A stretch of 64,000 nt of DNA. It comes from Stieleria sp. JC731 (GTDB taxonomy: Bacteria; Planctomycetota; Planctomycetia; Pirellulales; Pirellulaceae). How positions within the stretch are numbered: position 1 is the stretch's first letter; each line of letters begins with the position of its first letter. The translations under genes were made by a program, and so were the position numbers. Below are positions 1 to 10,023 of the stretch, piece after piece. The notes beneath the pieces were generated by a model. The model was not told where the DNA came from. It ran no database searches and saw only the letters and a list, made by a program, of their open reading frames with translations. Where the stretch lies: assembly GCF_020966635.1 (NCBI RefSeq), contig NZ_JAJKFQ010000002.1, forward strand, positions 620,001 to 684,000. Direction: 5' to 3'.

Positions 1-1
1 T

Positions 2-1180
2 TCTCCAGCTGTTCCGGGTGCACAAATCGTCCAGGGTGGATCGGTCTACAACTCCTACGGCGGATTTACACCGCTGTTTCCGGGTCTGAGAAATCAGATT
101 GACACACGACTGTATCTTCGTGGTGAGTACCTGTTGTGGGATGTGTCTGGGATGGGCTCGCCGGTCCTCGTTAGCACCAGCCCCAGCGGAACCGCCCAGG
201 CGGATGCCGGGATTGTCGGCCTAGCATCCACGTCTTCGCTTTTTGGCGGAGGCGACTTGAACGACGGTTCGGTTGGCGGATATCTGCTTGCAGGTGGCTT
301 TTGGATCACGCCACAACAGACGGTTGCCATCGAATCGGAATACTTTCAGCTGTCAGAAGAAAACGATCGCTATCGCGGCTCCAGCGGCGGCGATGTCATT
401 CTTGCTCGACCCTATTTCGACCTAACAACCGGCAACGAAGCTGCCGAATTGATTTCGTTTCCGGCGACGGTTGGCGGTGATATTCGCATCGACGCATCTT
501 CAGAAATGCGATCCTACATGATCAACATGCGTGTCGCTTTGTGTAACCACGGCACAACTTGTGTTCAGTGTGGCGATCGCGACCGAACCGACTGGATCAT
601 CGGCTATCGGAACATTCGACTGCGTGACAATTTGCAGATCAGTGAAAACTACAACACGTTGGGCACCGCACCATCGCTGACCATTTCACGTGGCGATTCG
701 TTTCGAACCACCAACCAATTCAACGGACTGCAACTCGGCTTCATTCACCGAATGTTGCTTCGGCGTGCTTGGTTGGAATCGACGATGCGGGTCGCACTCG
801 GCAACAACCAACAAAACGTCAACATTGCCGGCAATACGACACGAACCCAATCAGGCGTGACTGACAACTTCGCAGGTGGCCTGTATGCGTTGCGATCTAA
901 CAGCGGTTCCTATCAACGCGATGAATTCATGTTGGTCCCAGAACTCGGGCTGAAATTGGGGTATCGCCTGACCGATCGATTGCACGCCAGCCTGGGTTAC
1001 TCCGTCTTGTATCTTCCCAATGTTGTGCGAGCATCTGAACAAATCGATCGCGATTTGAACCCCGGTTTGATTCCTCAGGAAGCCAATCCGCTAACCGGGG
1101 CCCTCCGACCGCAGATGCAATGGGTACAATCTGACTACCTTGCTCACGGCGTACACTTTGGTGCGGAACTGCACTTTTAG
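2..1180 (+). CDS. BBP7-family outer membrane beta-barrel protein, 5' truncated by the window
   Basis: The frame is open from base 2, so the true start lies before the window; an internal TTG at 134 is not the start. The visible part has the family signature LYLRGEYLLW near its N-end, and a C-terminal half rich in alternating amphipathic strands (LVPELGLKLGYRL, LHASLGYSVLYLP), ending in aromatic-terminated GVHFGAELHF as outer-membrane barrels do. This matches the planctomycete putative beta-barrel porin 7 family (PF07585), whose members are thought to sit in the outer membrane; substrate or function is unknown. A CNHGTTCVQCG segment holds three cysteines, unusual for a barrel and possibly a loop disulfide. 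No partner gene is visible upstream. Confidence 0.8.
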   Translation, partial: SPAVPGAQIVQGGSVYNSYGGFTPLFPGLRNQIDTRLYLRGEYLLWDVSGMGSPVLVSTSPSGTAQADAGIVGLASTSSLFGGGDLNDGSVGGYLLAGGFWITPQQTVAIESEYFQLSEENDRYRGSSGGDVILARPYFDLTTGNEAAELISFPATVGGDIRIDASSEMRSYMINMRVALCNHGTTCVQCGDRDRTDWIIGYRNIRLRDNLQISENYNTLGTAPSLTISRGDSFRTTNQFNGLQLGFIHRMLLRRAWLESTMRVALGNNQQNVNIAGNTTRTQSGVTDNFAGGLYALRSNSGSYQRDEFMLVPELGLKLGYRLTDRLHASLGYSVLYLPNVVRASEQIDRDLNPGLIPQEANPLTGALRPQMQWVQSDYLAHGVHFGAELHF

Positions 1181-1323
1181 ATGGCCCGCCCCCTTGGTCG
1201 AATTCATCGAGCCGGTTCCAATCAGTCGAGCAATCGTGTCGCGAATGGGCCAAATACAACGGGACAATCGCCGTCGTTCGATTGTCAAGCCGCAACGTAC
1301 CTGACAAATCAGAAGCATATTCA

Positions 1324-1782
1324 ATGACAGTGGGCGATCACCTGCCAACAATCGGATGGCGTGAATGGCTGGCTCTTCCGGGGCTTGGGATCAAGTTTGT
1401 CAAAGCGAAAATCGACACCGGAGCCCGCTCATCGTCACTTCATGCGTTCGACATCGAAACTTTCGATAACGACGGCATCGAATATGTACGTTTTAAAGTC
1501 CACCCGGTGCAACGAAACGACAAATGGACCATTGAATGTTCCGCGCCCGTATTTGATAAGCGTTCGATCCGTTCATCCAGCGGACAAGCCGACGTTCGGC
1601 CGGTGATCAAAACACCAATCTCAATGCTAGGCCAACGATTCGAAATTGAGTTGACGTTGGCGGATCGGAATCAAATGGGATTCCGGATGCTGCTGGGCCG
1701 AGAAGCGTTTCGAAGACGTTTTCTAATCGATCCGGGCAGGTCATATTTGGGCGGCGTACCGAAAAAGAAACCGAAACCCTAA
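1324..1782 (+). CDS. RimB-like retropepsin-fold protease (annotated ATP-dependent zinc protease family)
   Basis: 152 residues from the ATG at 1324; a longer in-frame TTG at 1282 lacks a better ribosome binding site. The family is PF05618, historically called a zinc protease, but the sequence shows KAKIDTGARSSSLHA, the D-T-G-A motif of retropepsin-like aspartic proteases, around residues 27-30, and no HExxH zinc motif. In Pseudomonas the homologous RimB is reported to trim glutamate tails added by RimK. Here it is 9 bases upstream of a RimK-like ligase, so the pair probably forms a ligase/peptidase module. A basic tail PKKKPKP ends the protein. Confidence 0.8.
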   Translation: MTVGDHLPTIGWREWLALPGLGIKFVKAKIDTGARSSSLHAFDIETFDNDGIEYVRFKVHPVQRNDKWTIECSAPVFDKRSIRSSSGQADVRPVIKTPISMLGQRFEIELTLADRNQMGFRMLLGREAFRRRFLIDPGRSYLGGVPKKKPKP

Positions 1783-1791
1783 ACATTCAAA

Positions 1792-3060
1792 ATGAAACTC
1801 GGAATCCTTTCCTGTAGTCCTAGATGCTATAGCACTCGCCGACTTCGTGAGGCAGGTGAGCAACGCGGACATAAGATCAAAATCCTCGACACGCTGAAGT
1901 TTGCGATCGACCTGGATCGCGGTGCGCCTGACCTTTACTTCAGACGCAAGCACTTAAGTGAATACGATGCGATTCTTCCACGGATCGGCGCGTCGATCAC
2001 CTATTACGGCACAGCGGTTGTTCGTCAGTTCGAACAGATGAATGTGTTCTCAACGAACTCGTCATCGGGAATCGTCAACTCACGTGACAAACTTCGCAGC
2101 CTTCAAATCCTAAGCCGCCACCAGATCGGCATCCCCAGGACAACGTTCGTTCGCGACAAACGCGATGTCTTGCCGGCGATCGAACGCGTCGGTGGTGCTC
2201 CCGTCATCATCAAGTTGCTCGAAGGTACCCAAGGCATCGGCGTCCTCTTGGCCGAAACGATCAAATCAGCCGAAGCAATCGTCGAATTGCTGCAAAGCCA
2301 GAATCAAAACGTCTTGATTCAAAAGTTTGTTGCCGAAAGCAAAGGCCGTGACATTCGCGCGTTCGTTGTTGGCGATCAAGTCGTCGCGGCAATGAGACGG
2401 GTTGCGCAAGGACAAGAGTTCCGCAGCAACGTTCACCGCGGCGGCAAAACCGAAATGGTTGAACTGACCGATGAGCAACGCGATACCGCGCTGCGAGCGG
2501 CGCAGATCATGGGATTGCGAGTTGCCGGTGTCGATATGCTTGAAGGACACGAAGGGCCGCAAATCATGGAGATCAACTCGTCTCCCGGTCTCGAAGGGAT
2601 CGAACGCTGCACACAGTTAGATGTCGCCGGAGCAATCATCGATCACATCGCCGCTCACGTCGACTTCCCCGAAATGGACCTGCGTCAACGCCTGACCGTC
2701 AGCCGCGGATGGGGCGTTACAGAAATCCATATCCCGGAAGGCGCAGACATGGTCGGCAAGACCATCGGTGACTCGGGATTGATCGATAAGAACGTCAACA
2801 TCTTGACCCTCTATCGCGACGCGACCGTTGTCCCTAACCCACGCGAAGATCGCGTCCTCGCTGCCGGTGATCGTTTGCTATGTTTCGGCAAGCTGGAAAC
2901 GATGCGTCACTTGGTTCCAAAGAAAGTCCGACGCCAACGGCGACCGCCGGTCCAAGACCTTCCGGAATTGCCCGTTGCCAATCGAGTCCACGACCACCCG
3001 AGCGAACCCGTTTCGAGAGCAAGCGAAAGCGTGACGCCAGGAAACGTTGCCGGAGAGTAA
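1792..3060 (+). CDS. rimK: RimK-family ATP-grasp ligase with C-terminal RCK_C-like domain
   Basis: 422 residues. The N-terminal 280 are a typical RimK: pre-ATP-grasp domain (MKLGILSC at the start), then ATP-grasp with IIKLLEGTQGIGV, the ligand-binding RDIRAFVVGD and the metal-binding end MEINSSPGLEGIE. RimK enzymes add glutamate residues to a protein or peptide C-terminus using ATP. Residues about 305-372 (VTEIHIPEGADMVGK to AAGDRLLCFG) look like a TrkA-C/RCK_C ligand-binding domain, which standard RimK (about 300 residues) lacks; this suggests regulation by a small ligand. A disordered basic tail follows. It lies between the RimB-like and AstE-like genes with gaps of 9 and 6 bases, so the three are cotranscribed. 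Confidence 0.85.
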   Translation: MKLGILSCSPRCYSTRRLREAGEQRGHKIKILDTLKFAIDLDRGAPDLYFRRKHLSEYDAILPRIGASITYYGTAVVRQFEQMNVFSTNSSSGIVNSRDKLRSLQILSRHQIGIPRTTFVRDKRDVLPAIERVGGAPVIIKLLEGTQGIGVLLAETIKSAEAIVELLQSQNQNVLIQKFVAESKGRDIRAFVVGDQVVAAMRRVAQGQEFRSNVHRGGKTEMVELTDEQRDTALRAAQIMGLRVAGVDMLEGHEGPQIMEINSSPGLEGIERCTQLDVAGAIIDHIAAHVDFPEMDLRQRLTVSRGWGVTEIHIPEGADMVGKTIGDSGLIDKNVNILTLYRDATVVPNPREDRVLAAGDRLLCFGKLETMRHLVPKKVRRQRRPPVQDLPELPVANRVHDHPSEPVSRASESVTPGNVAGE

Positions 3061-3066
3061 TCAGCC

Positions 3067-4149
3067 TTGGCCAGAAAGAAACAGCACGTCGAAAATGTAT
3101 GGCAGGGCGAAAAGATCGAGCCCGGCCAAGCGATGGATTTGAAATTCAAAGTCGGCGAGCGCCGTACCGGTGCTGCCGTTCGTGTCCCGATGCATGTCCG
3201 ACGTGGGATTCAGCCAGGGCCAACCGTTTTTATCACCGGTGCCTTACACGGTGATGAAATCAACGGCACCGGTGCAATCCAGCAGCTGTTGCTCGACCCT
3301 CAATTTATTATCGAAAGCGGCACCGTCGTTTTGATCCCAGTCTTAAACATGCTGGGTTTTGAACGACACGAACGATACCTTCCCGATCGACGCGATTTGA
3401 ACCGTTCCTTTCCCGGCACCCCGACAGGGTCGCTCGCAAGCAGGATGGCGTTTCGAATCTTTGACGAAATCGTTTCACGCTGTGATTACGGGATCGATCT
3501 ACATACCGCATCGGTACGTCGAACCAATTATCCCAACGTCCGCGGTGACCTCGCCGACCCGGCGGTTCGCCGCATCGCGATGGCATTTGGCTGCGAAGTC
3601 ATCATGGATGGCGTCGGCCCCGCAGGCGCACTTCGCAGTGAAGCCACCGCGAACGGATGTCCGACAATCGTCATGGAAGGCGGCGAGGTTTCCAAGGTCG
3701 AACCCGGCATCGTTCAGTCAGCGGTGCGCGGTATCTCCAACGTCCTTCGCGAATTGGAAATGCTCAAAGGCGAAATCGAGCGACCTCGATACCAAGTCGT
3801 CGTCGAGCAAAGCAAATGGCTGCGTGCCAACAAAGGCGGCTTCATGCAGTTCCACATCGTTCCCGGCGAACTGGTTGAACGGGATCAACCGGTCGCAACG
3901 ATATTCGACTTGCTCGGTCACGTGCAGACAACAATCTCTTGCCCGTTTGATTCCGTCGTCATCGGCATGAACACGTTGCCTGCTGTCAGTCCCGGGGAAC
4001 CGATTTGCCATTTGGGACAGCTGCCTGCTGACAAAAGCATGTCGCTGTTGCGACGAAGTCGACTCCAAGTCGACGGACTGGAAGAGAAACTGGTGGACCA
4101 ACTGTCCTCCAATATCGTCGTTGTCTCACCCGATGAGATCGAATCGTAA
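3067..4149 (+). CDS. Succinylglutamate desuccinylase/aspartoacylase-family zinc hydrolase
   Basis: 360 residues from TTG at 3067, 6 bases after the rimK stop; ATG 3133 is an alternative that would cut 22 residues. The zinc carboxypeptidase-like core is visible: GALHGDEINGTG gives the HxxE metal ligands, RDLNRSFPG the substrate-binding arginines, and DLHTAS the second metal histidine; EGGE carries the catalytic glutamate. The C-terminal third (MQFHIVPGELVERDQPVATIFD) is the usual beta-barrel domain. The family removes acyl or carboxy-terminal groups from amino-acid derivatives. Placed third in the rim operon, it may act on the glutamyl product of the RimK-like enzyme; that role is inference. 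Confidence 0.8.
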   Translation: MARKKQHVENVWQGEKIEPGQAMDLKFKVGERRTGAAVRVPMHVRRGIQPGPTVFITGALHGDEINGTGAIQQLLLDPQFIIESGTVVLIPVLNMLGFERHERYLPDRRDLNRSFPGTPTGSLASRMAFRIFDEIVSRCDYGIDLHTASVRRTNYPNVRGDLADPAVRRIAMAFGCEVIMDGVGPAGALRSEATANGCPTIVMEGGEVSKVEPGIVQSAVRGISNVLRELEMLKGEIERPRYQVVVEQSKWLRANKGGFMQFHIVPGELVERDQPVATIFDLLGHVQTTISCPFDSVVIGMNTLPAVSPGEPICHLGQLPADKSMSLLRRSRLQVDGLEEKLVDQLSSNIVVVSPDEIES

Positions 4150-4360
4150 CGGTTGCGCCATTTCTTGCTCCTCGCAATCGAACCAGTCGTTATCACCGGA
4201 CGCCCAAATTGTGCGTCCTTAAAAAAACGAAAATCTTAAGGCAAGTCGCTTCGTGCCCTCTCGATGACCCCCAGTGGATCGGGGGCGATTGCGCAAACTC
4301 TGCGACTCGAGTCATCTTCTCCGATTGGACTGGAATTCAAACCGCCTTCGGAGAGATTGT

Positions 4361-6844
4361 GTGGACGGGTTCGACGAAATTATCAACGAGTTTTTAGTCG
4401 AGAGTTATGAGAGCCTGGACCGACTAGATGATGATCTACTTGCCCTCGAAGATGCCCCTGACGACCGAGAACGGCTGGGAAGCATCTTTCGTACCGTGCA
4501 TACGATCAAAGGAACCTCGGGGTTCCTAGCCCTGCCAACGCTCGAAAGAGTTGCACACGTTGGTGAAAACCTGCTGGTCCCGCTTCGCGACGGAGAACTG
4601 CAGCTGACCAGCGATATCGCCAGCGTCCTGCTGGAGATGGTCGATGCGATCCGTGAAATCCTGGGCGTAATCGAATCCGGCGACGGTGAAGGTAGCAACG
4701 ACTACGCGGCATTGGTCGAACGTCTGCAAGCAGCACTGTCAGCCGGCCAAGGCGGTGCAGCGGCTGCACCTGAAGCGGAATCGGCAGAACCAGAAGCACA
4801 GTCAGACTCCGAAGCTGTTGCTGAAACCGAAGTCACAGCAGAAGCTGAAACGGCGACAGAGCCCGAAGCAGAAGCACCAGAGGCCGCTGACGAATCACAA
4901 CCGGATGATGCTGCGGAAGAACCCGTCGCGGCGGAAGCGGACAGCGTCGATACCGACAGTGCCGAACCCGACACCACTACGGAGCCTGCCTCAGAACCGA
5001 CGGCAACCCAAGAGCCCACCGCAGAGAAACCAGAACCGGCAGCACCCCCAGCGACTCCGTCTGCGCCTGCCGCAGCTGCAGCCGCGAAGCCAGCGCCACC
5101 GGAAGCAAAGCCAGCTGCAGCAAAGCCACCACGTCGCGGCGGTGCGGGGGACTCATCAAAAAGCGGCGAGTCTTCCGAAAAGGGATCCGTCGTCGACAGT
5201 ACCGTGCGGATCGACGTTGCCTTGTTGGACAAACTGATGAACTTGGTCGGCGAGCTCGTACTTGCTCGAAACCAAATCATGCAGTTCAGCGGCACGACCG
5301 AAGATCCCGCGATGGCTGCCGCCAGTCAACGTCTTAACCTGATCACCACAGAACTTCAGGAAGGCGTTATGAAAACGCGGATGCAGCCGATCCGCAACGC
5401 TTGGAACAAGCTTCCCCGCGTCGTTCGTGACCTTTCGACTTCGTGTGGCAAAAAAGTCAGCGTCGTCATGGAAGGTGCTGACACCGAGCTTGATAAAACG
5501 ATTCTCGAAGCGATCAAGGATCCTCTTACGCACATCGTTCGCAACTCGGTTGACCATGGGATTGAATCGCCCGAAGTTCGCGAGGCAGCTGGCAAGCCCA
5601 GCGAAGGCACGCTGTGTTTGCGAGCGTTTCACGAAGGCGGGCAAGTCAACATCGAAATTGTTGACGATGGCGGCGGAATCAATGCCGATCGGGTCCGTGA
5701 AAAGGCGCTCGAAAAAGATCTGATCACGCCCGAACAAGCCGAGACGATGGGCGAGCGTGAATTGACCAACCTAATCCTTCTACCTGGTTTTTCCACCGCG
5801 CCGAAGGTCACCAACGTTTCCGGACGCGGTGTCGGCATGGACGTTGTGAAAACCAATATCGAACGAATCGGTGGGACACTTGAAATTCAAAGCGAAGCGG
5901 GCGCAGGAACAACGCTGCGTATTAAGATTCCGTTGACCCTCGCCATTGTTCCCGCATTGATCATCAAATCCGGAGGCGGCCAATACGCCATTCCGCAGGT
6001 CAGCTTGTTGGAACTGGTCCGCCTTGATGGCGCTCGCGCTCGAAAGGATATCGAATATATCCACGATGTTCCGGTTTACCGACTTCGTGAACACCTTCTG
6101 CCGCTGGTCTACTTGGATGAGCAACTGGGACTGAGACCGCTGGGTGAACATCGACTCGACGAAGAAGCCGTCAACATCGTCGTTCTGCAAGCCGAAGACC
6201 GACAGTTCGGACTCGTCGTCGATGCCATTACCGATACCCAAGAAATCGTCGTCAAGCCTCTCGGGGCACATCTGAAAAACATCAGCGCTTATGCCGGTGC
6301 GACGATCATGGGTGACGGAACGGTATCGTTGATTCTGGACGTCCTGGGTATCGCACACAAGAGTTGCGTCTTGACCGAACACCGTGATCGAAGCTTGCGA
6401 GAACACGCGCATCGTGGCATGAGCCGTGCTCAAGATGGCGAATCCGTTTTGATTATCGATTCTGGTGACGGAACACGTGCAGCGATTCGACTTTCTTCGG
6501 TCGCACGACTGGAAGAGTTCGCGGTCAATGACTTGGAACGAAGCGGTCATAACTACGTCGTTCAATACCGTGGTCAAATCCTACCGCTGATCTCGTTGAA
6601 CTCACAGTTTGGGGATGTCGGATCCGGTGGCGACAACCAAGCGAGACTGCATACCGTTGTGTACTCACATGAAGGTCAAAGCGTCGGAATCGTGGTCGGC
6701 AAAATTGTCGACATCGTCCACCAACAATTAAGCGATGCCGATGATATCGCGGCCGGTCGAAGCGTCATCCAAGATCGCGTGACCCAGATTGTTAACTTGC
6801 AAGAAGTCGTCAGCCAAGGTGTCGGAATGTCCTCACACTGGTGA
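4361..6844 (+). CDS. cheA: Chemotaxis histidine kinase CheA with two C-terminal CheW domains
   Basis: 827 residues from GTG 4361, chosen because GGAGAG lies just upstream and the Hpt domain begins at once; the ATG at 4274 adds a basic stretch unlike CheA. Order: Hpt (phosphorylated His47 in VHTIKGTSGF), a linker of about 150 residues made almost only of Ala, Glu, Pro, Thr and Ser replacing a recognisable P2 domain, dimerization P3 (LMNLVGELVLARNQ), ATPase P4 (NSVDHGIE; GRGVGMDVVKTNI), a CheW-like P5, then a second CheW-like domain (about residues 690-820). It autophosphorylates in response to receptors and passes phosphate to CheY and CheB. First gene of the cluster, about 210 bases after the rim operon. 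Confidence 0.93.
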   Translation: MDGFDEIINEFLVESYESLDRLDDDLLALEDAPDDRERLGSIFRTVHTIKGTSGFLALPTLERVAHVGENLLVPLRDGELQLTSDIASVLLEMVDAIREILGVIESGDGEGSNDYAALVERLQAALSAGQGGAAAAPEAESAEPEAQSDSEAVAETEVTAEAETATEPEAEAPEAADESQPDDAAEEPVAAEADSVDTDSAEPDTTTEPASEPTATQEPTAEKPEPAAPPATPSAPAAAAAAKPAPPEAKPAAAKPPRRGGAGDSSKSGESSEKGSVVDSTVRIDVALLDKLMNLVGELVLARNQIMQFSGTTEDPAMAAASQRLNLITTELQEGVMKTRMQPIRNAWNKLPRVVRDLSTSCGKKVSVVMEGADTELDKTILEAIKDPLTHIVRNSVDHGIESPEVREAAGKPSEGTLCLRAFHEGGQVNIEIVDDGGGINADRVREKALEKDLITPEQAETMGERELTNLILLPGFSTAPKVTNVSGRGVGMDVVKTNIERIGGTLEIQSEAGAGTTLRIKIPLTLAIVPALIIKSGGGQYAIPQVSLLELVRLDGARARKDIEYIHDVPVYRLREHLLPLVYLDEQLGLRPLGEHRLDEEAVNIVVLQAEDRQFGLVVDAITDTQEIVVKPLGAHLKNISAYAGATIMGDGTVSLILDVLGIAHKSCVLTEHRDRSLREHAHRGMSRAQDGESVLIIDSGDGTRAAIRLSSVARLEEFAVNDLERSGHNYVVQYRGQILPLISLNSQFGDVGSGGDNQARLHTVVYSHEGQSVGIVVGKIVDIVHQQLSDADDIAAGRSVIQDRVTQIVNLQEVVSQGVGMSSHW

Positions 6845-7039
6845 GGATAGAGCGTCATCGGATTAGCCACGAATCCGCAAATGACCACTTTTTGCAACGT
6901 AGCTTTGATCAATCACTACCGTCGCGATCCTATGTTCACGACGGTCATCACGAGCAAGTTTGAATAACCCATTTTCATAGACGGGGACATTCAGTTCACC
7001 CGTTGAATACGTCTCCTGTCTGAATCGAATTACGAAGAC

Positions 7040-7486
7040 ATGCCACATCACACCAGTCAACAGCTCGAATCCTATTGCACGTTCCGCGTCGATGACCTTT
7101 TGTTTGGCGTCGAAGTTTGCCAAGTCCAAGAAGTCATCCGCACACACCCAACGACGTCGGTCCCATTGGCACCAGCAGTCGTTCACGGGCTGATGAACCT
7201 TCGAGGACAAATCGTCAGCGCGCTTAACTTGCGATACGTCCTTGGCATGCCGCCTTCACAGTCCGATCGCAAACCGATGAACGTCGTGGTGCGATCCTCC
7301 GAAGGCCCAATCAGCTTGTTGGTCGACGAAATCGGAGACGTCGTTCAGGTCGATCGTGACCGCTTCGAACCATTGCCAGAAACACTTCAAAGTCAGCAAC
7401 GTGAAATGCTAACCGGGGCATTCAAACTCGACGGCAAGCTGCTGCTGATCCTGGATATTGGCCGCGTCCTTGCGATTCCCGCTTAG
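7040..7486 (+). CDS. cheW: Chemotaxis adaptor protein CheW
   Basis: 148 residues, one CheW domain from end to end ([54 protein letters not shown]). It couples receptor tips to CheA in the cytoplasmic signalling array. It sits 195 bases after cheA and 62 before the receptor gene, all on one strand. The 195-base gap holds no convincing reading frame of its own. The NLRGQIV and LDIGRVL motifs are intact, so a working adaptor is expected. Confidence 0.93.
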   Translation: MPHHTSQQLESYCTFRVDDLLFGVEVCQVQEVIRTHPTTSVPLAPAVVHGLMNLRGQIVSALNLRYVLGMPPSQSDRKPMNVVVRSSEGPISLLVDEIGDVVQVDRDRFEPLPETLQSQQREMLTGAFKLDGKLLLILDIGRVLAIPA

Positions 7487-7548
7487 GCGAGCACGCAGAA
7501 AATCCAGACCGAGACGTTAGAACATTTATCATCAAAGGGGCTACTTCA

Positions 7549-9174
7549 GTGTCATTAAGTCGTTTTACCGTGCGAGCCAAAATTGGATTTCTGGTCGCGG
7601 TCGTGTCGATCTGTTTCTTTGGATACGGGATCTGGTCATGGAGGACACTACAGCTTGCAAAGGTAAACGGACCCTATTACGAAGAAATCATCGAAGGCAA
7701 AAACCTGATCGCAGACATGCGTGCACCTTCGAACTACATCATCGAGCCTTACGCCCTCGCGCTGCACATGGCCAATGAAGTTGAAGAAGGCGTTGACGAA
7801 AAACAAATGAGACGCCATGTCGCTCATTGCAAAACGCTGCGCAGCGAATTCTCCGATCGGTATGCCTACTGGAATGAGCATCTCGCGAACGGCGAACTCA
7901 AACGACTTAAAAATTCTGAATGCTACCAACCAGCAGTCGAATTCTTTGAAATGATGGAAACGTCGTTTATCCCCGCATGTTTGGGCGGCGACGTTCGTGC
8001 CGCACAAATGCTGATCCGGGGACCGATGCGTCAGGCTTTTGTTGCACACCAAGAATCCATCAACCGAGTCGTCGACTTGGCTTCAGGTCAACACGAAGCG
8101 AAGGAAGCGGAAGTCGCAAAGGTGATCAACACCCGTCGCGCGATCTCTTTGGTCGCGACCCTGGGCGTTTTAATCATCTTCGCCGCGGTCGGTTGGTACA
8201 TCGCCAGTGAAACGGTTGCGCCGCTACGCCTGTCAGCACATGACCTCCGCCGTGTTTCCAACGACGACCTGACTCGACTGAGTCGACGGTTGCGTCAGGA
8301 TTCCGAACAAACATCGGACCAAGCGACGCAAGCCGGCGGTGTCGCCCAACAGCTCAGCAGCAACGCACAGACACTGGCAACGGCAGTTGATCAATTCGAA
8401 GAAAGCATCAAAGAAATCTCTGCGAATGCATCGAACGCCGCAAACGTTGCACGCAATGCGGTCGATGCCGCAAGCCTAACCAATGACACCATCACTCGCC
8501 TCGGCGACAGCAGTGGTGAAATCGGCAACGTGATCAAAGTGATCAACTCGATCGCCGAACAGACGAACTTGCTCGCATTAAACGCGACGATCGAAGCTGC
8601 CCGTGCCGGTGAAGCCGGTAAGGGATTCGCCGTCGTTGCGAACGAGGTCAAGGAACTCGCGAAAGAAACCAGCAAAGCGACCGAAGACATCATCGGTCGA
8701 ATCGAGACGATTCAGTCGGATACAAAAGAAGCCATTAGCGCGATTGGATCGGTCAGCCAAATCATCTCTGAAATCAGCGAAAGCCAAAATGCCATTGCCG
8801 GTGCGGTTGAAGAACAAACCGCAATGACATCTGAGATCTCGCGCAACATTGGTGAAGTTGCTGCAGGCAGTAACGAAATTGTTGCCAGCATCGCCAAGGT
8901 CGCTTCGGCTGCACAAAGTGCGACGACCTACTCCGACCAAACCCTTGACACTGCTGCCAATATCGAACGGCTTGCCGAAGAGATGCTGGCACTTGTAGGC
9001 GACGCACGTGATGCGGTTCGTCGCGTCAATTCGAAATCAGATTCAAAACCCAAAGCCAATTCGAAATCCAAAACTCCTTCGAAGCCCGCAGCAGAGGGTT
9101 CCAAGGGCGACGGTGGCGGAGGCAAGTACCGTCTCGCCGAAGCCAAGGAAGACGCTTACTTGGGTTCCTTTTAA
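7549..9174 (+). CDS. Methyl-accepting chemotaxis protein
   Basis: 541 residues from GTG 7549 with AAAGGGG about 8 bases upstream. A transmembrane segment at about residues 12-30 ([16 protein letters not shown]), a periplasmic sensor region of about 170 residues without a family I recognise, a second membrane segment ([19 protein letters not shown]) at about 203-222, a short poorly conserved HAMP-like stretch, then a coiled-coil signalling domain with the conserved hairpin tip [20 protein letters not shown]. The tail is lysine/serine rich (repeats of SKSK, SKP) and ends KEDAYLGSF. The ligand is unknown. Lying next to cheW and cheA, it is probably their cognate receptor. A strong hairpin follows about 60 bases after the stop. 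Confidence 0.92.
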   Translation: MSLSRFTVRAKIGFLVAVVSICFFGYGIWSWRTLQLAKVNGPYYEEIIEGKNLIADMRAPSNYIIEPYALALHMANEVEEGVDEKQMRRHVAHCKTLRSEFSDRYAYWNEHLANGELKRLKNSECYQPAVEFFEMMETSFIPACLGGDVRAAQMLIRGPMRQAFVAHQESINRVVDLASGQHEAKEAEVAKVINTRRAISLVATLGVLIIFAAVGWYIASETVAPLRLSAHDLRRVSNDDLTRLSRRLRQDSEQTSDQATQAGGVAQQLSSNAQTLATAVDQFEESIKEISANASNAANVARNAVDAASLTNDTITRLGDSSGEIGNVIKVINSIAEQTNLLALNATIEAARAGEAGKGFAVVANEVKELAKETSKATEDIIGRIETIQSDTKEAISAIGSVSQIISEISESQNAIAGAVEEQTAMTSEISRNIGEVAAGSNEIVASIAKVASAAQSATTYSDQTLDTAANIERLAEEMLALVGDARDAVRRVNSKSDSKPKANSKSKTPSKPAAEGSKGDGGGGKYRLAEAKEDAYLGSF

Positions 9175-9586
9175 TAGCCGCCAAGGTCGCTGACAGAGGT
9201 GCGCATGAAGACTGACAAATCGCCCTCGCATTGATCACGCAGGCAGGAGACGCCTGCGTGATATCAGCCCATTCAGCGGAAGGCTGTTCTGGCAGATTGG
9301 CTGTTCTGCGATCGACGCGTCGCGACACCAAACGGATGCGTTCAGAAGGGCCATCAATCAATGAAAAGACATCGCCGCGATGCCGTGTTATTGATGTCAT
9401 GTAGATGGTTCCCGTCGAGCCTTTCGAGGCTGCTTGACGCCCCATTAGCAAGCGTCATGACGGTGTTCCCTAAGCAAAACAAAATTTTGATTTCCTGGCG
9501 GCAACCTGACTACCGGCCAGCAAAGTTTCACTAACCGGCAGCCTTTCAACTTCGTACGCTGCTCCATAGGGTCAAAGGTATATCCG
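9175..9586. other. Intergenic gap between receptor and cheY
   Basis: 412 bases without a supported gene. It holds a strong hairpin at 9234-9262 (listed separately) and two copies of GGCTGTTCTG at about 9283 and 9299. Antisense frames cross it but have no family match. It probably separates an upstream cheA-cheW-receptor transcript from a downstream transcript starting before cheY. Confidence 0.5.
9234..9262 (+). terminator. Hairpin after the receptor gene, no T-tract
   Basis: Perfect 11-base inverted repeat: ATCACGCAGGC at 9234-9244 and its complement at 9252-9262, loop of 7 bases. It lies 60 bases past the receptor stop. There is no run of T afterwards, so it is terminator-like or an RNA-stabilising 3' end rather than a textbook intrinsic terminator. 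Confidence 0.5.
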
Positions 9587-9973
9587 ATGAAATCCTTAGT
9601 TATTGATGATTCCCGCGCGATGCGTCGCATCCTCCGCATGATCATGTCCAGCCTTGGCTTTGACGTGATCGAAGCTGGCGATGGACAAGAAGGCCTCGAA
9701 AAATTCACCTCCGACTACGAAGACATCGAAGTCGTCTTGGTGGACTGGAACATGCCAGTAATGAATGGCCTGGAGTTCGTCAAAGCGGTTCGCCAGATGG
9801 AACATCTCGCCGACAAGAAACTAATGATGGTGACCACCGAGACCGAACCCGCACAGATGGCTCGCGCGTTGATGGCCGGTGTAGACGAGTTCGTCATGAA
9901 GCCATTTACCAAAGAAATCCTCGTAGAAAAACTACGCCTCATTGGCGTCGGTCTTAACACGGCTGACGCGTAG
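9587..9973 (+). CDS. cheY: CheY-like single-domain response regulator
   Basis: 128 residues, one receiver domain only. The acidic pocket is D7-D8, the phosphoacceptor D53 (VVLVDWNMPVMNG), the switch Thr in MMVTTETE, and the conserved Lys in FVMKPF. It takes phosphate from CheA and, as it has no output domain, probably acts on a motor or other target protein. It is one of two stand-alone receivers in this cluster; the other is at 13460. The HDOD gene follows after 50 bases. Confidence 0.93.
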   Translation: MKSLVIDDSRAMRRILRMIMSSLGFDVIEAGDGQEGLEKFTSDYEDIEVVLVDWNMPVMNGLEFVKAVRQMEHLADKKLMMVTTETEPAQMARALMAGVDEFVMKPFTKEILVEKLRLIGVGLNTADA

Positions 9974-10023
9974 TTCGCCAGCCCCACTTGTGTCTAGTAA
10001 CCCGCATCGAAAAAGGAATTCCA

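Noticed and set aside
4702-5295. Ala/Ser-rich minus-strand frame opposite cheA
   Set aside because: Arises from the repetitive GCN/GAA codons of the CheA linker on the other strand.
5780-6577. 265-codon minus-strand frame opposite cheA
   Set aside because: Fully inside intact cheA domains; composition is that of a shadow frame.
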